Assembly (NCBI GenBank): GCA_016218545.1
Contig: JACRDQ010000044.1
Location: forward strand, 1 to 64,000
Direction of reading: 5' to 3'
DNA length: 64,000 nucleotides
Source: Elusimicrobiota bacterium
GTDB taxonomy: Bacteria > Elusimicrobiota > Elusimicrobia > UBA1565 > UBA9628
Of the stretch, positions 52,017 through 60,619 are shown piece by piece. Numbering within the stretch: the stretch's first letter is position 1; each line of letters starts with the position of its first letter. Under the pieces are notes generated by a model. It did not search any database and was not told the DNA's origin. It saw only the letters and a list, made by a program, of their open reading frames with translations. Made by a program: the position numbers and the translations under genes.

Positions 52017-52565
52017 ATGGCCTTGCCGAAGCTGACGAAACAACAGCAGCAGATGATCGCGGTCGGCGTGGTCTGCGTCGGCGGCCTCGGCTTCCTCTAT
52101 GTCAAGTTCTTCTGGCTCCCCACCTCGGCCCGCATCGTCGCCGCCGAGACCGTGATCGCCGACCTCGAGAAGAAGATCAAGACGGCCAAGGAGACCGCGG
52201 CGCGCAGGCCCCAGATCGAGGCGGACCTCGCCACCCTCAGGACCGCGGCGCAGGAGGCCGAGAAGCGCCTGCCCAAGACCAAGTCGGTGCCGGACATCCT
52301 GGTGACCGCTCAGGGCCTGGCCAAGAAGCACAGCGTCTCGCTGACGAGCTTCTCTCCCGGCGCCCAGAAGGCCCAGCAGTACTATACGGAGCTCACCTAC
52401 CAGCTCCAGGTCAGAGGGGGCTACCACAGCATCGGCAAATTCCTCGCGGGCCTCGCGCTCGAAGAGCGCCTCTACAACGTCTCCAACGTCGTGTACGCGG
52501 CGCCTGACGACAAGGGCCAGATGCAGGTCAGCTTCATCTTGACCTCTTATCAATATAAAGGATGA
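52017..52565 (+). CDS. pilO: Type IV pilus protein PilO
   Basis: A 182-residue partner of PilN with the same plan: a membrane helix (about 14-32), a coiled coil rich in Lys, Glu and Ala (about 40-90) and a ferredoxin-like periplasmic domain ending in a strand pair. It starts 2 bases after pilN and its stop overlaps the pilP start as ATGA. Confidence 0.92.
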   Translation: MALPKLTKQQQQMIAVGVVCVGGLGFLYVKFFWLPTSARIVAAETVIADLEKKIKTAKETAARRPQIEADLATLRTAAQEAEKRLPKTKSVPDILVTAQGLAKKHSVSLTSFSPGAQKAQQYYTELTYQLQVRGGYHSIGKFLAGLALEERLYNVSNVVYAAPDDKGQMQVSFILTSYQYKG

Positions 52566-53062
52566 GCATGAACACGGGACGCTTGGCGTGGACGCTGGTG
52601 CTCGCCGCCGCGGCCGGGCCGTGCTGGGGGCAGGTCCCCCCGCCGCCCGCCCCGAAGGCGGCCGCGGTCGCGGAGGTCAAGGCCTCGACGCCTGCCGCCA
52701 CCCTGGCCGAGCTCTATCCGGTGGAGAAGATGCGCGACCCGTTCATGAAAGGCTCCTCGGGCGGGAGCGTGGACGCGGAGAGCTGCAAGCCGGAGGACTT
52801 CAGCATCCACCTGCTGGTCCTCAAGGCGATGCTCAAGGACCCGAGGGTCGACTTCGCGCTCCTGTCCGATCCCTGCGGCGCCAGCTACGTCTTCAGCGGG
52901 GGCAAGCTTTATAGGGACGCCGTGGCCAAGAAGAACGTGGTCTCCGGGGTCTCCGGGACGATGACGATGGCGCAGAAGACGCTCACGCTCCAGACCGCGG
53001 AGAAAGACGTCCAGGTCCTGCGTCTCGGAGAGGAAGAGGAGAAGGAGAAGGAGTCACCATGA
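52562..53062 (+). CDS. pilP: Type IV pilus protein PilP
   Basis: A 166-residue exported protein: signal sequence (to about 22), a Pro/Ala-rich flexible part, then a small beta-domain with MRDPFMKG, the usual PilP entry into the fold, and an acidic, Glu/Lys-rich tail. It links the PilN-PilO complex to the secretin. No good lipobox cysteine is seen, unlike classical PilP lipoproteins. It overlaps pilQ by 4 bases. Confidence 0.85.
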   Translation: MSMNTGRLAWTLVLAAAAGPCWGQVPPPPAPKAAAVAEVKASTPAATLAELYPVEKMRDPFMKGSSGGSVDAESCKPEDFSIHLLVLKAMLKDPRVDFALLSDPCGASYVFSGGKLYRDAVAKKNVVSGVSGTMTMAQKTLTLQTAEKDVQVLRLGEEEEKEKESP

Positions 53063-55131
53063 GAACGATGTCGACCAAGGCGGCCGCGACTCTCCTTGCC
53101 CTGTGCCTGGCGTGGCCCCAGGGGCTGGTCTTCGCGGCGGCTTCCCCCGAGCCTCAAGGGGAGATCGACGCCCTGCTGAAGGCTTCCAAGCCCAAGGTCG
53201 TCGTCTTCGACGGCGTGGAGGTCTCGGAGGACCGCGTCATGCTCAAGCTCAGCGGCAAGGTCAAGCACCAGACGCAGCTTCTCGACGATCCCCCCAGGCT
53301 CCTCGTGGACCTCTACGGCACGGATTACCAGGTCGGCGTCAAGAGCATCCCGGGCAAGGGTCCCCGCATCAAAGGCGTGCGCGGGGCGCAGTTCAAGGGC
53401 GCGCCGGACATGGTCTCGCGCGTCGTCGTCGAGCTCTCCGAGAAGGTCCCGTACCGCGTGGCGCTCGAGGGAGACAACCTCGTGCTCGCGCTGCTGAGCG
53501 AGGGCGCGATCCCGACGGAGCCCCAGGGGGCCGCGGTCCCCGAGCCGGCGAGCGCGCCGGCCGTCGCCGCCGCGGCGCCGGCGGAGGAGAAGGACGAGCC
53601 GGCCAAGCCCGCCGAGGCCGAGGTCCCGGTCGCGGCCGCCCCGGTGGTCGCGGCCCGTCCGACCGTCGCCGTGCCCAAGGCCCAGCCCAAGCCTCAGCCG
53701 AAAGCTCAGCCCAAGCCCGTGGTGGCCGCGATGCCGCCGCTTCAGTCCGTGCCCGCCAGCCGTCCGGCCGCGGCGACGCGCGCCCCCGCCCCCAAAGCGG
53801 CGGCCAAGTGCCGGAGCCAGCAGGGAACGGACATCCTCAGCCGCCTGCCCTGCGACCCGGTGGACCTCGACTTCGACAACACGCCGATCAAGGACATCCT
53901 GACGCTCCTCTCGGCCAAGACCCAGGTCAACATCATCAGCGGCCCCGAGGTCGCGGGCAACCTGACCCTGCACCTCAAGGGGGTGCCGTTCGACGAGGCT
54001 TTCCGCACCATCCTGTCCATGACGGGGCTGACCACCATCCAGGTGGGCGAGAACATCCTGCGGGTGCTCACGCCGACCTCGCTCACCCAGGTGCAGGCCA
54101 ACGCGACGACGATGACCAAGGTCGTCACCCTGCGCTACTCCAAGGCCTCGGAGATACTGCCCGCCCTGACCTCGGTCCGCGCCGCGGAGGGCCGGACCAA
54201 GGGCAACGCGATCGTGGATGAGAAGTCCAACTCCCTCATCATCACCGACAGCATCGAGGGGATGGCGTCGATGGAGCGCCTCATCCAGCGGCTCGACGAG
54301 GTGCCCAAGCAGGTCCTCATCGAGGCCAAGATCGTCGAGGTCAATCTGAACGACCAGGTCGACTTCGGCATCAAGTGGGACATCTACAAGGCGCAGACCG
54401 GCAGCTTCCTGGGACAGAAGGGCCTGACCATGATCGGCTCGCGCGTGGAGCAGACCACGGACCTGACCTCCCAGAACATGGTCACCACCGTGCAGCGCGA
54501 GAACGCGACGCCCACCCGCCAGCCGGCCGACGGGAGCCTGACCGGGGTGGATCTCCTGCCGTCGGGGCCCGTGGGCATGCTGACCATCGGCCGGGTCACG
54601 AACAACTACTTCCTGAACATGCAGCTGGGTGCCGCGGCCCAGCAGGGGCGGCTGAAGGTCCTCTCCGACCCGAAGATCGCGACCCTGAACAACAAGGCGG
54701 CTGAGATCAACGTCACGGACCAGATCCCGTACGACGTCTCCCAGTTGAGCGCCAACGGCACGGTCTCCCGCAACATCCAGTTCATCGCCATGGGCATCAC
54801 CCTGAAGGTGACGCCCATCATCAGCGCGGATGAGACCCGCATCACCCTGGACATCAACCCCGAGGTCAGCAAGCCTTCCGGCACCTCGGGCTCGGTCTCG
54901 GGTGCCCCGAGCACCTCGCGGAGCACGGTCAAGACCATCGTCATCGTCAGGGACGCCGAGACCGTGGTCATCGGCGGACTCATCACGGACCGCAAGGACA
55001 CCAGGATCAACAAGGTCCCGCTCCTCGGGGATATCCCGGTCCTGGGCTGGCTCTTCAAGAAGAAATTCGATCAGCGCCAGCGCGTGGAGCTGCTCATCTT
55101 CGTGACGCCCAGGATCATCAAGGATACCTGA
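53059..55131 (+). CDS. pilQ: Type IV pilus secretin PilQ
   Basis: A 690-residue outer-membrane secretin: signal peptide, one AMIN peptidoglycan-binding domain (about 45-152), a Pro/Ala/Lys-rich linker with repeated PKAQ/PKPQ units (about 155-250), N0/N1 domains (about 265-420, starting DLDFDNTPIKDILTLL) and the secretin barrel to the end, including VPLLGDIPVLGWLF and the final VELLIFVTPRII. It is the pore for the pilus. A single AMIN domain is fewer than in many PilQ proteins. Confidence 0.96.
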   Translation: MRTMSTKAAATLLALCLAWPQGLVFAAASPEPQGEIDALLKASKPKVVVFDGVEVSEDRVMLKLSGKVKHQTQLLDDPPRLLVDLYGTDYQVGVKSIPGKGPRIKGVRGAQFKGAPDMVSRVVVELSEKVPYRVALEGDNLVLALLSEGAIPTEPQGAAVPEPASAPAVAAAAPAEEKDEPAKPAEAEVPVAAAPVVAARPTVAVPKAQPKPQPKAQPKPVVAAMPPLQSVPASRPAAATRAPAPKAAAKCRSQQGTDILSRLPCDPVDLDFDNTPIKDILTLLSAKTQVNIISGPEVAGNLTLHLKGVPFDEAFRTILSMTGLTTIQVGENILRVLTPTSLTQVQANATTMTKVVTLRYSKASEILPALTSVRAAEGRTKGNAIVDEKSNSLIITDSIEGMASMERLIQRLDEVPKQVLIEAKIVEVNLNDQVDFGIKWDIYKAQTGSFLGQKGLTMIGSRVEQTTDLTSQNMVTTVQRENATPTRQPADGSLTGVDLLPSGPVGMLTIGRVTNNYFLNMQLGAAAQQGRLKVLSDPKIATLNNKAAEINVTDQIPYDVSQLSANGTVSRNIQFIAMGITLKVTPIISADETRITLDINPEVSKPSGTSGSVSGAPSTSRSTVKTIVIVRDAETVVIGGLITDRKDTRINKVPLLGDIPVLGWLFKKKFDQRQRVELLIFVTPRIIKDT

Positions 55132-55154
55132 GCGCCTGCCTCTGGAGGTCGGTT

Positions 55155-55203
55155 CGGAGTCAGGGGTCGGTTCCCGGAGGCCGGGGCCTGACCCCTGACT
55201 CCG
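55155..55203. repeat. Inverted repeat between pilQ and the glycan genes
   Basis: CGGAGTCAGGGGTC and GACCCCTGACTCCG are exact 14-base arms; the 21-base centre is itself partly self-complementary. As RNA it could terminate or shield the pilQ transcript. Its ends recall the palindrome at 58695 (GGGGTCAGA) and it may belong to the same class of mobile palindromes. Confidence 0.75.
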
Positions 55204-55218
55204 TTCCGGAGAACCGCC

Positions 55219-56667
55219 ATGTGGGTGCTGATCGCGATCCTCGTCGCAGCCGGGCCTCTGTTGAGGGGGGCCTGGGACCTCTGGGCGCAGACCCTCCTGC
55301 TTCTCATCGCCGCGGCGGGGACCTCGGTCTGGCTCTGCGCGAAGGTCGCGAGCGGCCAAGTGCCGGCCATCCCGCGGACGGTCCTGCTCTGGGTCGGCGG
55401 CCTCGCTCTCCTGGGGGGTGTCGCGGTCGGGGCCAGCCCGGTCGCGGCCTACGCGGCTCCCGAGTGGCATTGGCGGCTCGGCGGTCTCTGGGTGTTCGCG
55501 GTGGTGGCCGGGGTCTCGGATGAGGACCGCGGCCGCGTGGACGCGGCCGCGCACGCGGCAGCCTGGGCCCTGGTGCTGGTCGTGGCCTGGCAGCTCCTGG
55601 CCGAGGGGAGGGCCAGGCCTCCTGCGAGCCTTCTCAAGGAGAACATCTTCGCCGGCGCATGCCTCCTCCTGCTCCCCCTGGCGGTCCAGCGGCGCGACTA
55701 CGTCCTCACCGCGGCTTTGGCCGCGGCCATGCTCTGGACCAGGAGCGTGGGCGTCTGGCTGGCGCTGGCCCTGGCCGGCATCCTCGCGCGCCCCAGAGGG
55801 ACTTCCCGCGCGCTCGCCATCGGCCTGGCCCTGGTCTGCGCCGCGGCCGCGCTCGCCAAATTCAGGGCCCCGGCCGCGCTCGACCGCTTCGCGTGGTGGG
55901 GAGCGGCCTGGAGGATGTTCCTCGAGCAGCCGTGGACCGGGTGGGGGCCGGGAGCCTTCGCGTACCTCGCGCCCGTGTTCTCTAAGGGAGGGCAGGTGTT
56001 CACCCTCTACGCGCATCAATCCGTGCTCGAGTCCCTGGCTGAGACGGGCTTCGGCTACACGGTCCTGCTCTGCGGAGGCCTGGCCTGGATGCTGTGGGCC
56101 GGCAGGTCGTGGCGGACCTTCGGGGCCGCGGCCGTGCTCCTGCAGTCCTGTTGGGACCTGACGCTCTCCATCCCTGCGGTCTACTGGCTCTTCTGCTTCT
56201 GCGCCGGCTCGTCCATCCGTCCGGCGCCGCGACAGGTCGAGGTCCCGCGGGCCCTGAGGCTGCCCGCCATCGTGCTCATCCTGGGCGCGGGGGCGCTCCT
56301 GTCCAAGGGGCTCTGGGACGTCTGGCAGGCCGACCGGCTCAGGGTCATGGCGCGGGCCCTGCTGGAGGACCCGCCCTCGCCCGGCCGGACAAGGGCGGCC
56401 GCAGACCTGCTGGCCGAGTCCATCGGGCTGCAGGACCACCCGGACAGCCGCATCCTCCTCGCCGAGGCCGGGCTCGGGCTCGGGGCCGGTCCCGGGGCTT
56501 TGGCCGAGGCTGCAGGAGAGCTCGAAACCGCTGCAGGGCTCAACCCATACCGGGCAGGCACCTGGAAGGGGCTTGAGACCGTGTACCGCGGCCTGGGCGA
56601 TGAGACCGCGGCGGCGGATGCATTGCGGCGCGGCGCAGCGTTCTGTCCGTCCCTGCGTTCCCCCTGA
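55219..56667 (+). CDS. O-antigen-ligase/polymerase-like membrane protein
   Basis: A 482-residue protein with about eleven membrane helices and a soluble C-terminus. The segment WGAAWRMFLEQPWTGWGPGAF, followed by a periplasmic loop with AHQSVLESLAETG, matches the Wzy_C motif of O-antigen ligases and polymerases. Residues 370-480 are Ala/Leu-rich helices resembling tetratricopeptide units. GGAG is 8 bases before the ATG. It heads the glycan gene run and probably joins or polymerises surface polysaccharide, or glycosylates pilin, since it follows pilQ. Confidence 0.75.
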   Translation: MWVLIAILVAAGPLLRGAWDLWAQTLLLLIAAAGTSVWLCAKVASGQVPAIPRTVLLWVGGLALLGGVAVGASPVAAYAAPEWHWRLGGLWVFAVVAGVSDEDRGRVDAAAHAAAWALVLVVAWQLLAEGRARPPASLLKENIFAGACLLLLPLAVQRRDYVLTAALAAAMLWTRSVGVWLALALAGILARPRGTSRALAIGLALVCAAAALAKFRAPAALDRFAWWGAAWRMFLEQPWTGWGPGAFAYLAPVFSKGGQVFTLYAHQSVLESLAETGFGYTVLLCGGLAWMLWAGRSWRTFGAAAVLLQSCWDLTLSIPAVYWLFCFCAGSSIRPAPRQVEVPRALRLPAIVLILGAGALLSKGLWDVWQADRLRVMARALLEDPPSPGRTRAAADLLAESIGLQDHPDSRILLAEAGLGLGAGPGALAEAAGELETAAGLNPYRAGTWKGLETVYRGLGDETAAADALRRGAAFCPSLRSP

Positions 56668-56690
56668 GTCTCGCTCCTCCATAAGTTTGC

Positions 56691-56696
56691 TATCTT
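56691..56696 (+). promoter_or_regulatory. -10 box of the first YfhO-like gene
   Basis: TTTGC then TATCTT, 7 bases before the ATG at 56704. No good -35, but the extended -10 and the spacing match other leaderless-looking starts in the window. Confidence 0.4.
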
Positions 56697-56703
56697 GACC
56701 TCC

Positions 56704-58710
56704 ATGAATCCCCGGCGATGGGACCGCGACGCCTGGCCGGCCTTGTTCTTCGCGGTCCTGGCGCTCCTCCCCCTGGCCCCTGCGTGGCTCGCGGGCCTGA
56801 CCCCGTTCTGGGGGGACCTCACCTACCTTCATCATCCCTGGAGGGCGCTCCCGGCGCAGCTCATCCAGGCCGGCCGCTTGCCGTGGTGGAACCCCTTCGT
56901 GTACTTCGGCATGCCCATGGCCGCCTCCATGCAGGGAGCCTCGTTCTCTCCGGGGACCCTCCCTTTCCACCTCTTCGCCTTTCCGACGGGGCTGGCCCTG
57001 TTCCACTGGCTGCACTACTGGATGGCGGGCTGGCTCATGTACCTGTGGCTGAGGTCCTTGCGGCTCTCGAGTCTGGCGAGCCTGGCAGGCGGGGTCGTCT
57101 ACTGCCTGGGAGGGCTCATGCTCAGCCGCATGCAGTTCCTCAATCATCTGGCGGTCCTGAGCCTGGCTCCGGCCCTGCTCCTCTTCTTCCGCAGGCCGGC
57201 GCTGCTCGCCCTGGCCTTGGCCTCGGCGTTCCTGGCCGGGTATCCGGTCTTCCTCCCAGGGCTTGCGCTCGCGGCATGGGCCATGAGGCTGGCCCTCAAG
57301 AAGCCCGGGGATTGGGCGGCGTTGGGACGCGATGCAGCCGGCTGGCTGGGAGCCGCGGCCTTGGCCATGGGGCTCGTCGCAATGGTCCTCGTGCCCGGCG
57401 CGGAGCTCGCCATGGAGTCCCGCAGGAGCGGCGGCATGGGCCTGGCCGAGACCCTTGCGTGGGGCTTCGAGCCCGAGGATTGGGTGCAGTGGGTGAGCCC
57501 GCTCCTCGTGCCCCTTTCCGAGTTCGACGCGGCGACAGGCTGGTGGAAGTGCTGCTATCTGGGGTTTGCGGGATGGTTTGCGGCTGGGCTGGGCCTGGCC
57601 GGGCTCGGCAGGAGGAAGGCCGCGGGACTCGCCCTCATCTTCTGCTCCACCGCGTTCCTGGTTCTCGGAGGATCCACCTCCGCTTCCCTCGCCGTCTGGA
57701 AGAGCGTCCCGGTCCTCGCGCTCATCCGTTATCCCGGGAATCTCTCCTATCTGGCCTGGCCGTGCCTGGCGCTCCTGGCCGCGGCCGGGGTCGAGGCCTT
57801 GAGGAGATCTCGGCGCTGGGGAGGCGCGGGGACCTGGGCCGGCGTTCTCGCCTTGACCGCGGTGCTGGAGCTTGCGGCCTATGGCGCGGCGGCCATGCCT
57901 TCGGCGGAGCGCGGCATCTTCTCTTCCGCGGGCCCGCTGGTCCGGCGTCTTCAGGAGGGTCTCGGTCCGGGCCGCTACCTCCTCTCGCCGAGGGCCCTGG
58001 AATCCACCGCGGGCTGGGGTGTGAAAGACTGGAAGTGGCGCCTCTACGGCCTGACCAACGCCCCGTTCCGCCTCCCGTCAGCCGGGAATTTCGGGGAGCC
58101 CCTGGTGCCCGCGGGCTCTTACGCGTTCATGGACCTGCTCTACAACCAGCCAGGAGCTGATGCTGCGAGCAGGCTCTTCCGCTGGTGCGGGGTCAGCGTG
58201 CTGTTGACCCCGGGCGAGGTCCCGGTCTCCCGGCGCGGAGGGCTTCAGCCGGAGGGTAGCGTTCTCTGGGAGCTTTACCGCTTGGGCGGGACCAGCAGGG
58301 CCTATTGGTTCGACGAGAAGGTCGGCGCCTCCCTGCCTGCGGATATCGGAGACCGCGCGCTCCCGGGGCCTTTTCTGGACCTTCCCGGCGGCAAGGCGGT
58401 CGGCTTGCGTTGGACCAGGGAGGATCGCTTCGTGGTGGAGGGCACGGCCCCGGCTCAGGGCTGGGTCTACGTGGCTGAGACCTTCTATCCTGGCTGGCAG
58501 GCGTTCCTGGAGTCCGGGGACAGGCCTGCTCCGGCGGAGCGGGTCAAGGCGCTGTCCGCCTTTCAGAAGCTCCGCGTGCCTGCCGGACCGTTCCGTCTGC
58601 TCTTCCGGTACGATCCCTGGACGTGGCAACTGGGATTGGGCCTGAGCCTGGCCTGCATGGTGGGCTTCTGCCTATATTGGTACAATCGTCTCGTTGGGGT
58701 CAGACTTTGA
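56704..58710 (+). CDS. YfhO-like polytopic membrane protein, copy 1
   Basis: A 668-residue protein with about twelve membrane helices. The first periplasmic loop carries WGDLTYLHHPWRALPAQL and LPWWNPFVYFGMPMAAS, the YfhO-family signature region of GT-C-like proteins. The C-terminal periplasmic domain contains YVAETFYPGWQAFLE before a last helix. It is a paralogue of the next gene. Likely job: transfer of a lipid-linked sugar to a surface polymer. The last five codons and the stop lie inside the palindrome at 58695-58761. Start ATG is preferred over an in-frame TTG at 56695. Confidence 0.7.
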   Translation: MNPRRWDRDAWPALFFAVLALLPLAPAWLAGLTPFWGDLTYLHHPWRALPAQLIQAGRLPWWNPFVYFGMPMAASMQGASFSPGTLPFHLFAFPTGLALFHWLHYWMAGWLMYLWLRSLRLSSLASLAGGVVYCLGGLMLSRMQFLNHLAVLSLAPALLLFFRRPALLALALASAFLAGYPVFLPGLALAAWAMRLALKKPGDWAALGRDAAGWLGAAALAMGLVAMVLVPGAELAMESRRSGGMGLAETLAWGFEPEDWVQWVSPLLVPLSEFDAATGWWKCCYLGFAGWFAAGLGLAGLGRRKAAGLALIFCSTAFLVLGGSTSASLAVWKSVPVLALIRYPGNLSYLAWPCLALLAAAGVEALRRSRRWGGAGTWAGVLALTAVLELAAYGAAAMPSAERGIFSSAGPLVRRLQEGLGPGRYLLSPRALESTAGWGVKDWKWRLYGLTNAPFRLPSAGNFGEPLVPAGSYAFMDLLYNQPGADAASRLFRWCGVSVLLTPGEVPVSRRGGLQPEGSVLWELYRLGGTSRAYWFDEKVGASLPADIGDRALPGPFLDLPGGKAVGLRWTREDRFVVEGTAPAQGWVYVAETFYPGWQAFLESGDRPAPAERVKALSAFQKLRVPAGPFRLLFRYDPWTWQLGLGLSLACMVGFCLYWYNRLVGVRL

Positions 58711-58761
58711 CTTATTTGACTTATTCTGCGAATAAGTCAAATAAGTCAAAGTCTGACCCCA
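58695..58761. repeat. 67-bp perfect palindrome between the two YfhO-like genes
   Basis: Arms of 32 bases beginning TGGGGTCAGACTTTGACTTA are exact reverse complements around a 3-base TGC loop. The left arm encodes the end of the upstream protein, including its TGA. The structure parallels the 21078 palindrome (long perfect arms, tiny loop) with a different sequence. Confidence 0.9.
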
Positions 58762-58771
58762 GCACATACTA

Positions 58772-60619
58772 ATGCGCCGCCAAGACATCATCGCTTTCTG
58801 CCTTTGGTGCCTGGTCCCCTTGGCGCTCTTCTTCCCGTCGTGGCTCATGCCGGACACGGCCATGAGCAACTTCGGCGACCTCTACGCCTACCACTTCCCA
58901 TTGAGGCACCTGACCGCGAGCAGTCTCCAGCAGGGGCAGCTTCCTTTCTGGAATCCCTACATCTTCCTTGGCCTTCCCCTGGCAGCCAACCCGCAGTCCG
59001 TGCTTTTCTATCCGGTGACGCTCCTGTCTCACTTCTGGCCCCTGAGCCTGGCGTTCTCCTGGGACTATCTCTTCCACGTGCTGTGGGGAGGGCTCGGCAT
59101 GTTCCTCCTCGCCCGCAAGAATGCCCTGGGGACCTGTGCGAGCCTGCTGGTCGCGGTCATGTACGGGCTGAGCCCGTTCCTCCTCTACCGCGTCACGGAG
59201 GGCATCCCGACCCTGCTTGCGGGTCTGGCCTGGGTCCCCTGGCTGTGGCTGGCCCTTCAATCCGGGTCGTGGCTCCTCCTGGCCGGCAGCCTGGCCCTGC
59301 AGTTCTTCTCCGGCCATCAGCAGTTCATGGTCGTCAACCTGCTCGGCATGGCCGCCTGGGTCGTGGTGCGCCGCTCAGGCAGGCTCCTGGCCGGATTGGC
59401 TGCCGGAGGGTGCGTCGCAGTCCTCTTGGCCAGCGTCCAATGGGCCTTGACCCTGGAATTCCTCGGCAGGTCCGTGCGCAGTCGTTGGCCTGCGGCGTTC
59501 ACGACCGCCTACTCCGTGGGGCTCAGGGAGCTCGCGACCTGGGTGATGCCAGGCGGTCTCGGCACCCCGTTGGCCGGCACCTGGTCCGACGTGCCGTCGG
59601 TCTTCTTCGAGACCTGCGGCGTCTACGTGGGCTTAGTCGGCCTCATCTTGGCCCTGTGGCGGCTGGTCGGGAAGCGTCCTGTGCTGGCCTGGGTCCTCAT
59701 CCTTCTGGGACTGTTCCTGGCCGCAGGAGGCCGCAACCCCCTCTACCGGATGGCCGTGGAAGGGACTCCGGCGGGCTACCTGCGCACCCCGGCGAGGTAC
59801 CTGCTGCTGAGCCTCCTCGGCCTGGTCTTTGCGGCCGGGGGCGAGGCCAGGGCCCTGGCCGGCCGCGTCCCGGCCTGGGTCAGGCTCGGCGTGGTCCTGC
59901 TGGTCCTGGGCGACCTCGCCTGGTGGATCGGGCCGTACCTCAAGACCGAGTCAAGCGCCGCCTTCCTCGAGCCCAGGCCCGGCGTGGCCGAGGTCATCGC
60001 AGGAAAGCCGTTCCGGGTCCTGACGGACCCGGCCTTGGCGGCCCCGAACAAGACCATGTTCTATCGGGCCATGAACGTCAACGGCTACGAGGCGTTCTAC
60101 CTCGCGGACTTCCCGGCCTACGCTGCGCGGGCCGAGGGGAGGCCGGCGGCGGATGCCAGTCGCGGCTACGTCACGGAGTTCTCATCCCCGGAGATGCGGC
60201 GCGCCGGCGTGGCGTACTTCATCGATCTGGCAGGCATGCGCCGGGCCAACCGCGGCGAGTGCCGGCTCGCGGTCTACGAGGGCCCGGACTGCGGCAAGGC
60301 CGCGGGCAGTGCCGACCTCGTCATCGAGCGGCCGGAACGCTGGGTCGTGCGGGGCGCGCTGCCGGCCGGAGGAAGGCTCATCCTCGCCCAGGCGTCCTAT
60401 CCGGGCTGGCGCGCCTTCCTCGGGAGGCGCGAGCTGGAGCTTTCCAGATGGGACGGGATCTTCCAGTCCGTGGACCTGCCGCCGGGCGGCTTCAGCCTCA
60501 AACTCGTCTTCGAGCCGACCTGGTGGCCGGAGCTCGTGCTCCTGGCCGCGGCCGCGTGGCTGGCCTGGCTGGGGCTGGCCCTGCGCGAGGCCGCGTCGTT
60601 CGCCGGAGGCCTCGAGTGA
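58772..60619 (+). CDS. YfhO-like polytopic membrane protein, copy 2
   Basis: A 615-residue paralogue of the preceding gene with about twelve membrane helices. It repeats the same landmarks: FGDLYAYHFPLRHLTASSLQ, LPFWNPYIFLGLPLAAN and, near the C-terminus, LAQASYPGWRAFLG followed by a last helix. The N-terminal half is better conserved between copies than the middle. No clear ribosome site precedes the ATG. A glycan transferase role is inferred from the family. Confidence 0.7.
   Translation: MRRQDIIAFCLWCLVPLALFFPSWLMPDTAMSNFGDLYAYHFPLRHLTASSLQQGQLPFWNPYIFLGLPLAANPQSVLFYPVTLLSHFWPLSLAFSWDYLFHVLWGGLGMFLLARKNALGTCASLLVAVMYGLSPFLLYRVTEGIPTLLAGLAWVPWLWLALQSGSWLLLAGSLALQFFSGHQQFMVVNLLGMAAWVVVRRSGRLLAGLAAGGCVAVLLASVQWALTLEFLGRSVRSRWPAAFTTAYSVGLRELATWVMPGGLGTPLAGTWSDVPSVFFETCGVYVGLVGLILALWRLVGKRPVLAWVLILLGLFLAAGGRNPLYRMAVEGTPAGYLRTPARYLLLSLLGLVFAAGGEARALAGRVPAWVRLGVVLLVLGDLAWWIGPYLKTESSAAFLEPRPGVAEVIAGKPFRVLTDPALAAPNKTMFYRAMNVNGYEAFYLADFPAYAARAEGRPAADASRGYVTEFSSPEMRRAGVAYFIDLAGMRRANRGECRLAVYEGPDCGKAAGSADLVIERPERWVVRGALPAGGRLILAQASYPGWRAFLGRRELELSRWDGIFQSVDLPPGGFSLKLVFEPTWWPELVLLAAAAWLAWLGLALREAASFAGGLE

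Noticed and set aside
52909..57147. Very long minus-strand open frame (over 1400 codons) across pilQ and the ligase-like gene
   Set aside because: It is antisense to well-recognised genes and its translation is low-complexity Arg/Gly/Pro/His-rich. Long antisense frames are expected at this base composition.
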